Shown here piece by piece: positions 53,907 to 63,098 of a stretch of DNA of 64,000 nucleotides. Every line of letters begins with the position of its first letter. Positions within the stretch are counted from its first letter, which is position 1. The notes beneath the pieces are model-generated. The model saw only the letters and a list, made by a program, of their open reading frames with translations. It was not told the origin of the DNA and searched no databases. Both the position numbers and the translations under genes were made by a program. Origin of the DNA: Xylophilus ampelinus (GTDB lineage Bacteria > Pseudomonadota > Gammaproteobacteria > Burkholderiales > Burkholderiaceae_C); the NCBI RefSeq assembly GCF_901875635.1, contig NZ_CABFMN010000075.1:25657-89656 (forward strand), given 5' to 3'.

Positions 53907-54716
53907 TCAGGCCGGTGAGAAGATGAAATGCACACCGCCGACCGTCACGCGGTCCTCGGCTTCGGGCAGGCCGCGCGCACGCGCGGCGGCGCGGATGGCC
54001 GCCGCATCGCGCACCTGCAGCACCACGGCCGCCAGGCCTTCGCCGCGGCCGTCGGTGCCGGGCACGAACTGGAGCCGGGCGTTGTCGAGCGGCACCTGCG
54101 TGTCGCCCTCGACCGGTCGCTGCAGGATCTCGGCCCAGCGCTGCGCCAGCGTCGCCGGCGCGGCGGCTTGCAGTACGGCGCCCGCGAGGCCGGTGACGCG
54201 CTCGGTCGACATGTGCCGCTGCCAGTGCGGACCGGCCGGCCAGTAGGGGCCGTCGAGGCTCGCGCCGTTCTTCGTGCAGTTGATCTCCAGCAGGGCGCCG
54301 CCGGTGTCCCGTGGATGCAGTTGCAGCCCTTCGTAGTCGCCCAGCGCCAGCGGCGCGGCCACGCGCACGCCCACCTGCGCCACGTGGCTGCGCCAGCGCG
54401 GCAGCGACTCGCTGTCCAGGATCACCATGTAGCCGCCGTCGCCTCCGCGGCGTTCCAGGTAGCGGCCTGCCGTGGTGCCGTCCTGCACCGGGGCCACCAC
54501 CTCGATGAACTGCCGGCCGAAGGGCATCAGCGCGTTGTGCAGCCCGAACTGGCCGACCTCCGGGTCGTGGTGGCAGACCTGCACGCCGAAAACGGCGCAC
54601 AGGTCGTCCACGACCGGATCGAGTTCGCGCGCGACGAGGCAGATCTGTCGCAGCCGGAGGAAGGGTGGGACGGCGGCAGACGGTGCGTCCGCGGGGCCTT
54701 GCTGAGCCTGGTTCAT
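53907..54716 (-). CDS. VOC-family (glyoxalase/dioxygenase superfamily) protein
   Basis: 269 residues from ATG 54716 (AGGAGACAAC directly upstream). Two vicinal-oxygen-chelate-like modules: RLRQICLVARELDPVVDDLC to QFIEVVAPVQDGTTAGRY, and ERVTGLAGAVLQAAAPATLA to GGVHFIFSPA. The reaction is not identifiable; family members include isomerases, epimerases and dioxygenases acting on CoA or aromatic compounds. The operator-like element lies 18 bp upstream. Confidence 0.75.
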   Translation of the reverse strand: MNQAQQGPADAPSAAVPPFLRLRQICLVARELDPVVDDLCAVFGVQVCHHDPEVGQFGLHNALMPFGRQFIEVVAPVQDGTTAGRYLERRGGDGGYMVILDSESLPRWRSHVAQVGVRVAAPLALGDYEGLQLHPRDTGGALLEINCTKNGASLDGPYWPAGPHWQRHMSTERVTGLAGAVLQAAAPATLAQRWAEILQRPVEGDTQVPLDNARLQFVPGTDGRGEGLAAVVLQVRDAAAIRAAARARGLPEAEDRVTVGGVHFIFSPA

Positions 54717-54733
54717 CGAGTTGTCTCCTGAAA

Positions 54734-54750
54734 ATATGATATAACAAATT
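54734..54750. promoter_or_regulatory. Candidate GntR operator between VOC and CoA-transferase genes
   Basis: ATATGATATAACAAATT in an A+T-rich stretch of the 97-bp divergent gap. It matches ATACGATATAACCTATT at 58462-58478, upstream of the GntR gene, at 14 of 17 positions. Likely bound by that regulator to control both divergent units. Confidence 0.5.
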
Positions 54751-54813
54751 AAACAAAACGCCGCCCTGGCGATGTGCCGGGCACGACAGGCGCCACCACG
54801 GAGACACCTGCCC

Positions 54814-55998
54814 ATGACTTCCCTCGACGGCCTGCGCGTCCTCGACCTCTCGCGCTTCATCGCCGGGCCCTACTGCGCCATGATGCTGGGCGACATGGGC
54901 GCCGAGGTGGTCAAGATCGAGCCGCCCGGCGAAGGCGAGTACGCGCGCCGCGCGCTGCCCGCGGTGGAGGGCCAGAGCCTCTACACCTTCATCGTCAACC
55001 GCAACAAGAAGAGCCTGGCCATCGACCTGCGCCATCCCGAGGGGCTGGCCACGCTGAAGGCGCTCATCCGCGAGGCCGACGTTCTGGTCGAGAACTTCCG
55101 CCCCGGCACGATGGAGCAGATGGGACTGGGCTGGGAGGCGGTGCATGCGCTCAACCCGCGCCTGGTGATGGCGCGCATCTCGGGCTTCGGGCAGGACGGC
55201 CCGCTGGCGCAGAAGCAGTGCTTCGACGGCGTTGCACAGGCGATGAGCGGCCTGATGGACATGACCGGGCAGCCCGACGGCCCGCCGACCATGATCGGCT
55301 CCTTCATGTGCGACTACACCACCGGCATGTACGCGGCGCTGGGCATCCTGGCGGCGCTCAATGCCCGCCACGCCACCGGCACCGGCCAGCTGGTGGACGT
55401 GTCGCTGCTGGAGAGCGCGCTGTCGATGCTGATGACTGCCATCCCGCAGCACAAGCTCTTCGGCCAGACCATGACCCGCGTGGGCAGCCGCGACCGCTAC
55501 GTCGCGCCGTCCAACACCTTCGAGGCCGGCGACGGCCGCTATGTCCTGATGGTGGGCGGCGACGACAACATGTTCCCGCGCGTGCTGCGCGCCATGAAGC
55601 GGCCCGCGCTCATCGAGGACCCGCGTTTCGCCACCATGGCCAGCCGCCTCGCCCACCGCGACGCCGTGGAAGGCATCGTGGCCGACTGGATGCGGGCCCA
55701 CACCGCCGACCAGATCGTCGCCCGGCTCGAGGCCGAGGGCGTGCCCTGCGCCAAGATCGCGCGGGTCGACGAAGTGGTCGACAACCCGCAGCTCGCGCAC
55801 CGCGGGGCCATCCGCGACGTGCCCTTCGGCGACAGCGCCGTGCCCATGCAGGGCGTGACCATCCACCTGTCGGACACGCCACTGAGCATCCGCAGCGCAC
55901 TGCCGCGCGTGGGCGAACACAACGCCGAGGTGCTGGCCGGGTGGCTGGGCCACGGCCCCGAGCGCGTGGCCGCGCTGCAGGCCGCCGGCGCGCTCTGA
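54814..55998 (+). CDS. CaiB/BaiF-family CoA transferase
   Basis: 394 residues. Class III CoA transferase: LDLSRFIAGPYCAMMLGDMG at the start, VKIEPPGEGEYARR, RNKKSLAIDLRHPEG, NFRPGTMEQMGLGW, and the catalytic Asp probably in SFMCDYTTGMYAALGILAAL near residue 167. Moves CoA from one acyl-CoA to another acid in the cytoplasm. First gene of a unit with two enoyl-CoA hydratases, an SDR and the GntR regulator. Confidence 0.9.
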   Translation: MTSLDGLRVLDLSRFIAGPYCAMMLGDMGAEVVKIEPPGEGEYARRALPAVEGQSLYTFIVNRNKKSLAIDLRHPEGLATLKALIREADVLVENFRPGTMEQMGLGWEAVHALNPRLVMARISGFGQDGPLAQKQCFDGVAQAMSGLMDMTGQPDGPPTMIGSFMCDYTTGMYAALGILAALNARHATGTGQLVDVSLLESALSMLMTAIPQHKLFGQTMTRVGSRDRYVAPSNTFEAGDGRYVLMVGGDDNMFPRVLRAMKRPALIEDPRFATMASRLAHRDAVEGIVADWMRAHTADQIVARLEAEGVPCAKIARVDEVVDNPQLAHRGAIRDVPFGDSAVPMQGVTIHLSDTPLSIRSALPRVGEHNAEVLAGWLGHGPERVAALQAAGAL

Positions 55999-56023
55999 CA
56001 CCCCCCCACCCTGGAGACACACC

Positions 56024-56815
56024 TTGACGACCGAACTCATCGAAGCGCGCGACGGCAGCGTGCTCACCCTCACGCTGAACCGGCCCGAGCGGCTGAACGC
56101 GCTCACGCCCGGCATGACCGACGCCCTGCTCGCGGCACTGCGCCGCGCCGCCATCGACCCGGCCGTGCGCGCCGTGGTGCTCACCGGCGCGGGTCGGGGC
56201 TTCTGCGCCGGCGGCGACGTGAAGTCGATGGCCGAGAGCGACGGTCCGCCGGCCACGCTGGAGGCGCGCACCCACCAGCTGCGCGAGCACATGGAATGCG
56301 CGCGCCTGCTGCGCGAGATGCCCAAGCCGACGCTGGCGGTGGTGCGCGGCGCCTGCGCGGGCGCCGGGCTGTCGCTGGCGCTGGCCTGCGACCTGCTCGT
56401 TGCTTCGGACACGCTCAAGCTCACCTCGGCCTTCGCCAAGGTCGGACTGTCGGGCGACTTCGGCAGCACCTGGTTCCTCACCCAGCTGCTGGGTCCGCGG
56501 GCGCGCGCCTTCGCGCTGCTCTCGCCCGTGCTCAGGGCCGACGAGGCGCTGCAGCTGGGCCTGGCCACACGCGTGGTGCCCGATGCGGAACTCGACGACG
56601 CCGGCCGCCAGCTCGCGCGCCAGCTCGCCGACGGGCCGACCATCACGCTGGGCCACATCAAGTCCAACCTCAATGCGGCCGAGCAGGGCGCCACGCTCTC
56701 GCAGGCACTGGACCACGAGGCCGTGCGCCACATCCGCTGCGCGATGACCGAAGACCATGTGGAGGCGGCGCGTGCCTTCGTCGAGAAGCGCACGCCCGTC
56801 TTCGCCAACCGTTGA
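56024..56815 (+). CDS. Enoyl-CoA hydratase/isomerase family protein
   Basis: 263 residues starting at TTG 56024 with GGAG upstream. Crotonase fold: LNRPERLNALTPGMTDALLA, oxyanion segment GRGFCAGGDVKSMA near 63-76, and GACAGAGLSLALACDLLVAS near 107. Glu positions of a classical hydratase are not all evident (FGSTWFLTQLLGPRARA in that region), so it may be an isomerase or hydrolase variant. Confidence 0.87.
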   Translation: MTTELIEARDGSVLTLTLNRPERLNALTPGMTDALLAALRRAAIDPAVRAVVLTGAGRGFCAGGDVKSMAESDGPPATLEARTHQLREHMECARLLREMPKPTLAVVRGACAGAGLSLALACDLLVASDTLKLTSAFAKVGLSGDFGSTWFLTQLLGPRARAFALLSPVLRADEALQLGLATRVVPDAELDDAGRQLARQLADGPTITLGHIKSNLNAAEQGATLSQALDHEAVRHIRCAMTEDHVEAARAFVEKRTPVFANR

Positions 56816-56842
56816 ACGAACCCAGGAAGAGAGAGACCCGCC

Positions 56843-57619
56843 ATGGACAGCCTGTCACTGAAGAACAAGACCGCGATCGTCACCGGCTCCTCGCGTGGCA
56901 TCGGCCGCGCGATCGCCATCGCCTACGCGCGTGCCGGCGCGCGCGTGGTCATCACCAGCCGCAAGGCCGACGCCTGCGCCGCCGTGGTCGAGCAGATCCG
57001 ATCCGAGGGCCTGGAGGCCACGGCCATCGCCTGCAACATCTCGCGCAAGGACGAGGTGCTGGGCCTGGTCGAGCAGACCGAGAAGGTCTACGGCACGGTC
57101 GACGTGCTGGTGTGCAACGCGGCCGTCAATCCCTATTACGGGCCGATGTCCGGCATCACCGACGAGGCCTTCTCCAAGGTGATGGACGTCAACATCCGTT
57201 CCAACCTCTGGCTGGTGAACCGCACGGCGCCGGGCATGGCGGCCAAGGGCGGCGGCGCGGTGGTCATCATCAGCTCCATCGCGGGGCTGACCGGCTCGCG
57301 CGTGCTGGGCGCCTACGGCATCTCCAAGGCGGCCGACATGTCGCTCGCGCGCAGCCTCGCGCTCGAATGGGGCAAGCAGGGAATCCGCATCAACTGCATC
57401 GCGCCCGGCCTGATCAAGACCGACTTCGCCAAGGCGCTGTGGGACAACCCGGAGACGCTGGCCAACGCGCTGAAATCCAGCCCGCTGAACATGATCGGCG
57501 AACCCGAGGACATCGCCGGTGCGGCCCTGTTGCTCGGCTCGCACGCGGGTCGCTTCATCACCGGCACCACGATCGTGATCGACGGCGGCGCCACCATCGG
57601 CGGCGGGGACGAGGGCTGA
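56843..57619 (+). CDS. Short-chain dehydrogenase/reductase
   Basis: 258 residues. TGSSRGIGRAIAIAYARAGA at 14-33, VCNAAVNPYYGP near 90, ISSIAGLTGSRVLGAYGISK with Tyr/Lys at about 156-160, and FITGTTIVIDGGATIGGG at the end. Probably a 3-hydroxyacyl-CoA dehydrogenase or ketoreductase step in the CoA pathway. RBS AAGAGAGA. Confidence 0.88.
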   Translation: MDSLSLKNKTAIVTGSSRGIGRAIAIAYARAGARVVITSRKADACAAVVEQIRSEGLEATAIACNISRKDEVLGLVEQTEKVYGTVDVLVCNAAVNPYYGPMSGITDEAFSKVMDVNIRSNLWLVNRTAPGMAAKGGGAVVIISSIAGLTGSRVLGAYGISKAADMSLARSLALEWGKQGIRINCIAPGLIKTDFAKALWDNPETLANALKSSPLNMIGEPEDIAGAALLLGSHAGRFITGTTIVIDGGATIGGGDEG

Positions 57620-57622
57620 GCC

Positions 57623-58444
57623 ATGGCGTACAGCAACATCACCGTGGCCACGCAGGACGGCGTGTGCACCATCACCCTCGACCGCCCGGAACGGCTCAAC
57701 GCCTGGAACCAGGGCATGGAAGACGAGTACCGCCAGGCCGTGCTCGGTGCCGAGGCCGACGCGGCGGTGCGCGCCATCGTCGTCACCGGCGCGGGGCGGG
57801 GCTTCTGCGCCGGGGCGGACATGGACATCCTGGAGGCCGGCGCATCGGGCACCGGCGATGCCGAAGCGGCGCGCTCGGCGTCCGCGGCGGATGCGCCCGA
57901 GGGCATCGAGCGCAACTACGCCTGGCGCTTCAGCTACCTGCTCAAGGTGCGCAAGCCCATCTTCGCGGCCATCAACGGGCCCATCGCGGGCATCGGCCTG
58001 TGCATAGCGCTCTTCTGCGACTTCCGCTACATGGCCGAAGGGCAGAAGCTCACCACCGCCTTCGCCAAGCGCGGCCTCATCGCCGAGCACGGCGCCTCGT
58101 GGATGTTGCCGCGCCTGGTGGGCGTGACGAATGCGCTGGACCTGCTGATGTCGGCCCGCACGCTGCTCACGGCCGAGGCGGCGCAACTCGGCCTGGTCAA
58201 GGCGCTGCCGGCCGACGGCTTCCTGGCGGCGGTGCAGGCGGTGGCGCGCGAACTGGTGCACAGCGCCTCGCCGCGCTCCATCGGCGTGATCAAGCGGCAG
58301 GTGTACGACAGCCTCTTCCAGGATCTGGACGAGGCCTGGCGCCGCGCCGACGAGGCGATGGTGGCGTCCTTCGACAGCGAGGATTTCAAGGAAGGCGTGG
58401 CGCATTTCCTCGAAAAGCGCGCGCCGAACTTCACGGGCCGCTGA
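57623..58444 (+). CDS. Enoyl-CoA hydratase/isomerase family protein (second)
   Basis: 273 residues, starting three bases after the SDR stop. LDRPERLNAWNQGMEDEYRQ, GRGFCAGADMDILEAGASGT near 63, GPIAGIGLCIALFCDFRYMA near 122 and KRGLIAEHGASWMLPRLVG with a Glu at the usual place. An acidic/Ala insertion after the oxyanion loop is slightly longer than normal. Hydratase or isomerase on a 2-enoyl-CoA. Confidence 0.88.
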   Translation: MAYSNITVATQDGVCTITLDRPERLNAWNQGMEDEYRQAVLGAEADAAVRAIVVTGAGRGFCAGADMDILEAGASGTGDAEAARSASAADAPEGIERNYAWRFSYLLKVRKPIFAAINGPIAGIGLCIALFCDFRYMAEGQKLTTAFAKRGLIAEHGASWMLPRLVGVTNALDLLMSARTLLTAEAAQLGLVKALPADGFLAAVQAVARELVHSASPRSIGVIKRQVYDSLFQDLDEAWRRADEAMVASFDSEDFKEGVAHFLEKRAPNFTGR

Positions 58445-58461
58445 GCGGCCGCCTTGTCGGC

Positions 58462-58478
58462 ATACGATATAACCTATT
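58462..58478. promoter_or_regulatory. Candidate GntR operator before the regulator gene
   Basis: ATACGATATAACCTATT, 33 bp before the GntR ATG at 58511 and in the only non-coding gap of the gene run. Related to the element at 54734-54750; suggests autoregulation. Confidence 0.5.
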
Positions 58479-58510
58479 TCAGATTGAAGGCCATCCGGCC
58501 AGCCCCGACC

Positions 58511-59218
58511 ATGGACGACGCCCCGCTCACCCGTGAGAGCCTCAACGGCCAGGCCTATGCGCGACTGTGCCGCGACCTCAAGGCGGGCCGCTTCGCGCCG
58601 GGCGAGAAGTTGAAGCTGCGCGACCTGGCGGCCGAGATGGGCATCAGCCCGACGCCGGTGCGCGAGGCGCTGGCGCGGCTGATCTCCGAGCAGGCGCTGG
58701 AACAGGTGGGCCACCATTCGGTGCGCGTGCCGGTGATGGACGAGGAGCGCTTCGCGGAAGTGCGGGGGCTGCGGCTGATGCTCGAAGGCCGGGCGGCGGA
58801 ACGCGCGGCAGGGCATGCGACGCCCGCGGACGTGCGGCGCCTCGAAGCCCTGCACGACGAGATGGCCGCGCAGCGCGAAGCGGGCGACAGCGCGGCGGAA
58901 CTGCTGGCGGCCGAACGCTTCCACATGGAGGTCTATGCCCTGGCGCGCATGCCGGTGCTGCAGCGCATGGTCGAGGGCCTGTGGCTGCAATGCGGCCCGC
59001 TGATGCGTGCCCTGCAGACCCACGCGCTGGCGCAGCCGCGCAGGCAGCACCCGCACCACCTCGTGCTGCGCGGCCTGCGCAAGGGCGACGGCGAGGTCGC
59101 GCGCAAGGGCATCGAGGACGAGATCGAGCGCACCGCGGCGCCGATCCTGGCCTACCTGCGCGAGCGCAACGGGCAGCCCGAGGTGGCCGTCCGGCGCAGC
59201 GCGCGCGCCGCCGCCTGA
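58511..59218 (+). CDS. GntR-family (FCD domain) transcriptional regulator
   Basis: 235 residues from ATG 58511; an earlier frame start at 58454 would include the operator. Winged HTH at about 10-75 with LRDLAAEMGISPTPVREALA, then FCD domain with VRGLRLMLEGRAAERAA, AAERFHMEVYALARMPVL and HPHHLVLRGL. An Arg/Ala-rich tail follows. It probably senses an acyl-CoA or the starting acid. Confidence 0.87.
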   Translation: MDDAPLTRESLNGQAYARLCRDLKAGRFAPGEKLKLRDLAAEMGISPTPVREALARLISEQALEQVGHHSVRVPVMDEERFAEVRGLRLMLEGRAAERAAGHATPADVRRLEALHDEMAAQREAGDSAAELLAAERFHMEVYALARMPVLQRMVEGLWLQCGPLMRALQTHALAQPRRQHPHHLVLRGLRKGDGEVARKGIEDEIERTAAPILAYLRERNGQPEVAVRRSARAAA

Positions 59219-59223
59219 GCGGG

Positions 59224-59245
59224 GGCGCCGCCGGCCCGCGGCGCC
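59224..59245 (+). terminator. GC hairpin after the GntR gene
   Basis: GGCGCCGC-CGGCCC-GCGGCGCC, a perfect eight-pair stem six bases after the stop. No T-tract, so termination would be weak or factor-assisted. The rest of the 199-bp gap to the ligase gene shows nothing recognisable. Confidence 0.5.
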
Positions 59246-59417
59246 GCATGCAGCCGCCACATGGGCGGGCATGCCGAATATTCATTGCCGGTCGCTTGCC
59301 CTGGCGAGGGCACTGGCCGATCATCCGCACGAGAGCGGGGTTGGACCCACGGCGCACAGACGCCGTCCCGACACCCGCCCGGGCCGCCAGGCCCGACCGA
59401 TCCGGAGACAAGCCAGG

Positions 59418-61097
59418 ATGATCGACTACCGCCACGGCCGCCGGCCGCTGCACGAGTATTTGCGGCTCCATGCCCGCGCGACACCGCACAAGCCGGCCAT
59501 CGTCTGGTATGGCCGGCGCATCAGCTATGCCGAGCTCGACGACCTCAGCGACCGCTTCGCCCAGAGCCTGCGCGATCGCGGGCTGGCGCAAGGCGACGTG
59601 GTGGCCCTGTTCATGCACAACTGCCCCGAGTACGTGATTGCGCACCTGGGTGCGCAGAAGCTCGGCGCCGTCGTCAGCCCGTGCAACCCCCACGCGCGCC
59701 TGTACGAGCTGGCCCACCAACTGACGGAGCTGGACGCCGCGGCGGTGGTGGCGGGCGAAGAGGGCCTGGCACTCGCGCACGAAGCCATCGGCGGCCGCGC
59801 CGGCTGCCAGCTGTACGCCGTGCGCTACGGCGACATGTTGCCGGGCGTGCTTGCCATCGACGTGCCTCCGTGCATCGCGCTGCGCGGCGACGTGCATCCG
59901 CCCTGGCCGGCCGGCACGCTCGGCTTCGCGCAGGCACTGGCTGCAGCCGGGCCTTTCGAGTCCGTGCCCGACCTCGCGCTGGACGACGTGGCGTTGATGG
60001 CCTACACCTCGGGCACTACCGGGTTGCCGAAGGCCGCCATGCTGAGCTACGAGTGCGCGCTCTACAAGACGGCCGCCACGGCGCAGAGCCTGGACATCCG
60101 GCCCGACGACGTGTTGCTGGCCGACGTGCCGCTGCACCATATCTCGGGCCTCATCACCGGGCTGAACGCGGTCATCTACTGCGGGGCCACCGTCGTGCTG
60201 CTCGGCCGCTTCGACGCCACGGCCGTGCTGCAGGCCGTCGAGGCCTGCCGCGTGAGCTGGTGGTACACCATGGCGCCCTCGCTCGACTCGGTGATGGCCT
60301 GCGAGGACGCTGCCAGCTACGAGCTCTCGTCGCTGCGCATCACCGCCGCGACCAGCTTCGGCACCGTGCTCACGTGCGAGTTGGGCGAAGCCTGGCGTCG
60401 CTTCACGGGTGGCTGCAAGGTGTTCGAGACGGGCTACGGCCTGAGCGAGACCCACAGCTCCGATGCGCTGATGCCCGCCGATGCCGTGAAGTGGGGCACC
60501 AACGGCAAGCCCATCCCCGGCACCGAGCTGCGCATCGTCGACCCCGACACCGGGGCGGTGCTGCCGGCCGGCTCGCCCGGCGAGATCCAGGTGCGCAGCC
60601 CCGTGCCCTTCAAGGGCTACTGGATGCGGCCCGAGGCCACGCGCGCCATGCTGGTCGACGGCTGGGTGCGCACCGGCGACATCGGCGCGATGGACGAGGA
60701 GGGCTACCTGCGCTTCATCGGCCGCCACAAGGAAATGATCAAAGTGTGGAGCTACAGCGTCTTCCCTGAAGAAGTCGAGGCCATCCTCGCCACCCACCCG
60801 GACGTGCGCCAGGCCGCCGTGGTCGGCCTGCCGGACCCCGACCGCGGCGAAGCGTTGCAGGCCTACGTGGTGCTCAGGGAGGCGGCGTCGCGCGACATCC
60901 GCGTCGACGGCTTCGGCCGCTCGCGCGACCGCACCGACCAGCGTCTCATCGAGTGGTGCCTGGAGCACATGTCGCACTACAAGGTGCCGCGTTCCATCGT
61001 GTTCCGTGACGGCCTGCCGGCGGCCGGCAACGGCAAGCTGCTGCGCCGCATGCTGCGCGAGCCGGGCATCCTGCCCTTCGGCGCGCGCGCGGCCTGA
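59418..61097 (+). CDS. AMP-dependent acyl-CoA synthetase/ligase
   Basis: 559 residues from ATG 59418 (AGCCAGG upstream). ANL superfamily: P-loop-like AYTSGTTGLPKAAM near 197, FETGYGLSETHSSD near 340, GWVRTGDIGAMDEEGYLRFI near 420 and the C-terminal Lys in AGNGKLLRRM. The hinge-following segment reads RHKEMIKVWSYSVFPEEVEA, where most members have a GG pair. Activates a carboxylic acid with ATP and CoA; the acid is unknown. Confidence 0.9.
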   Translation: MIDYRHGRRPLHEYLRLHARATPHKPAIVWYGRRISYAELDDLSDRFAQSLRDRGLAQGDVVALFMHNCPEYVIAHLGAQKLGAVVSPCNPHARLYELAHQLTELDAAAVVAGEEGLALAHEAIGGRAGCQLYAVRYGDMLPGVLAIDVPPCIALRGDVHPPWPAGTLGFAQALAAAGPFESVPDLALDDVALMAYTSGTTGLPKAAMLSYECALYKTAATAQSLDIRPDDVLLADVPLHHISGLITGLNAVIYCGATVVLLGRFDATAVLQAVEACRVSWWYTMAPSLDSVMACEDAASYELSSLRITAATSFGTVLTCELGEAWRRFTGGCKVFETGYGLSETHSSDALMPADAVKWGTNGKPIPGTELRIVDPDTGAVLPAGSPGEIQVRSPVPFKGYWMRPEATRAMLVDGWVRTGDIGAMDEEGYLRFIGRHKEMIKVWSYSVFPEEVEAILATHPDVRQAAVVGLPDPDRGEALQAYVVLREAASRDIRVDGFGRSRDRTDQRLIEWCLEHMSHYKVPRSIVFRDGLPAAGNGKLLRRMLREPGILPFGARAA

Positions 61098-61111
61098 CGC
61101 TGCGCCACACC

Positions 61112-61180
61112 ACGATTGCTATCTTTTCGATAGCTGTTGGCGCAGGCGCAACGGGCGCTGCGGGCCGATTTCGTTCGAAC
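61112..61180 (+). repeat. Dispersed repeat, copy 5 of 5
   Basis: GATTGCTATCTTTTCGATAG then CTGTTGGCGCAGGC, AACGGGCGCTGCGGGCCGAT and TTCGTTCGAA, in the gap between convergent ligase and acyl-CoA dehydrogenase genes. Same order of blocks as copies 1, 2 and 4. Confidence 0.75.
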
Positions 61181-61188
61181 TTTTCGGC

Positions 61189-62430
<1,242 letters not shown>

Positions 62431-62469
62431 GCGGTGTTCTTTCGTGTGTGCGGCAATGAGAAAAGGGGA

Positions 62470-62928
62470 TCAGGACCAGGAGAACAGGCCCAGCGTGACG
62501 GCGACCAGGGCCGGCTTGTCCTGCCCCTCGATCTCCACGGTGTTCTCGCAGCGCAGCAGCACCCAGCCGTCGTCGCGCGGCTCGGCCGCCAGCAGCTTGA
62601 TGTGGTTGCGCACGCGCGAGCCGGCCTTCACCGGCGACATGAAGCGCAGCTTGTCCATGCCGTAATTGACCGACTTGGTGGGCTTGAGGCCCGCGAGCAG
62701 TTCGTACGAGGTGATGGGCAGCAGCGACAGCGTGAGGAAGCCGTGCGCGATGGGCGCCTTGAAGGGGCTCTCGCGCGTGGCGCGCTCCACGTCGATGTGG
62801 ATCCACTGGCGGTCTTCGGTGCACTCGGCGAAGGCGTCGATGCGCGACTGCGGCACTTCGACCCAGGACGAGGTGCCGATCGACTGGCCGACGTGCTGCT
62901 GCAGGTTGTCTCGGGTCAGGACGGGCAT
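62470..62928 (-). CDS. MaoC-like (R)-enoyl-CoA hydratase
   Basis: 152 residues from ATG 62928; the earlier frame start adds only residues over the control region. Hydratase 2 motif: FAECTEDRQWIHIDVERATR near 35-54 with the Asp/His pair, then SPFKAPIAHGFLTLSLLP. Hot-dog fold, hydrates trans-2-enoyl-CoA to the (R)-3-hydroxy form. Its partner dehydrogenase follows; the FadB-like gene is divergent. Confidence 0.9.
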   Translation of the reverse strand: MPVLTRDNLQQHVGQSIGTSSWVEVPQSRIDAFAECTEDRQWIHIDVERATRESPFKAPIAHGFLTLSLLPITSYELLAGLKPTKSVNYGMDKLRFMSPVKAGSRVRNHIKLLAAEPRDDGWVLLRCENTVEIEGQDKPALVAVTLGLFSWS

Positions 62929-63098
62929 GGCAAGGCCGGCGCGCGGCCGGGCAAAGTTCGGATGCACCGATGGTGCCCGCATCGGCCCGGCGCCGGAACC
63001 CGGAGCCATGCAGTCTTTTCATCGGACGCATTCGGGGCACTGATGCGTGCTGCGTGCGTGCCGGCGGAACATCGGCGCTCCACTTTGAAAGGACTCCT

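Noticed and set aside
52690-56919. A 1409-codon open frame on the minus strand
   Set aside because: Only its last 398 codons are the acyl-CoA dehydrogenase; the rest is antisense to the VOC, CoA transferase and hydratase genes, a result of high GC.
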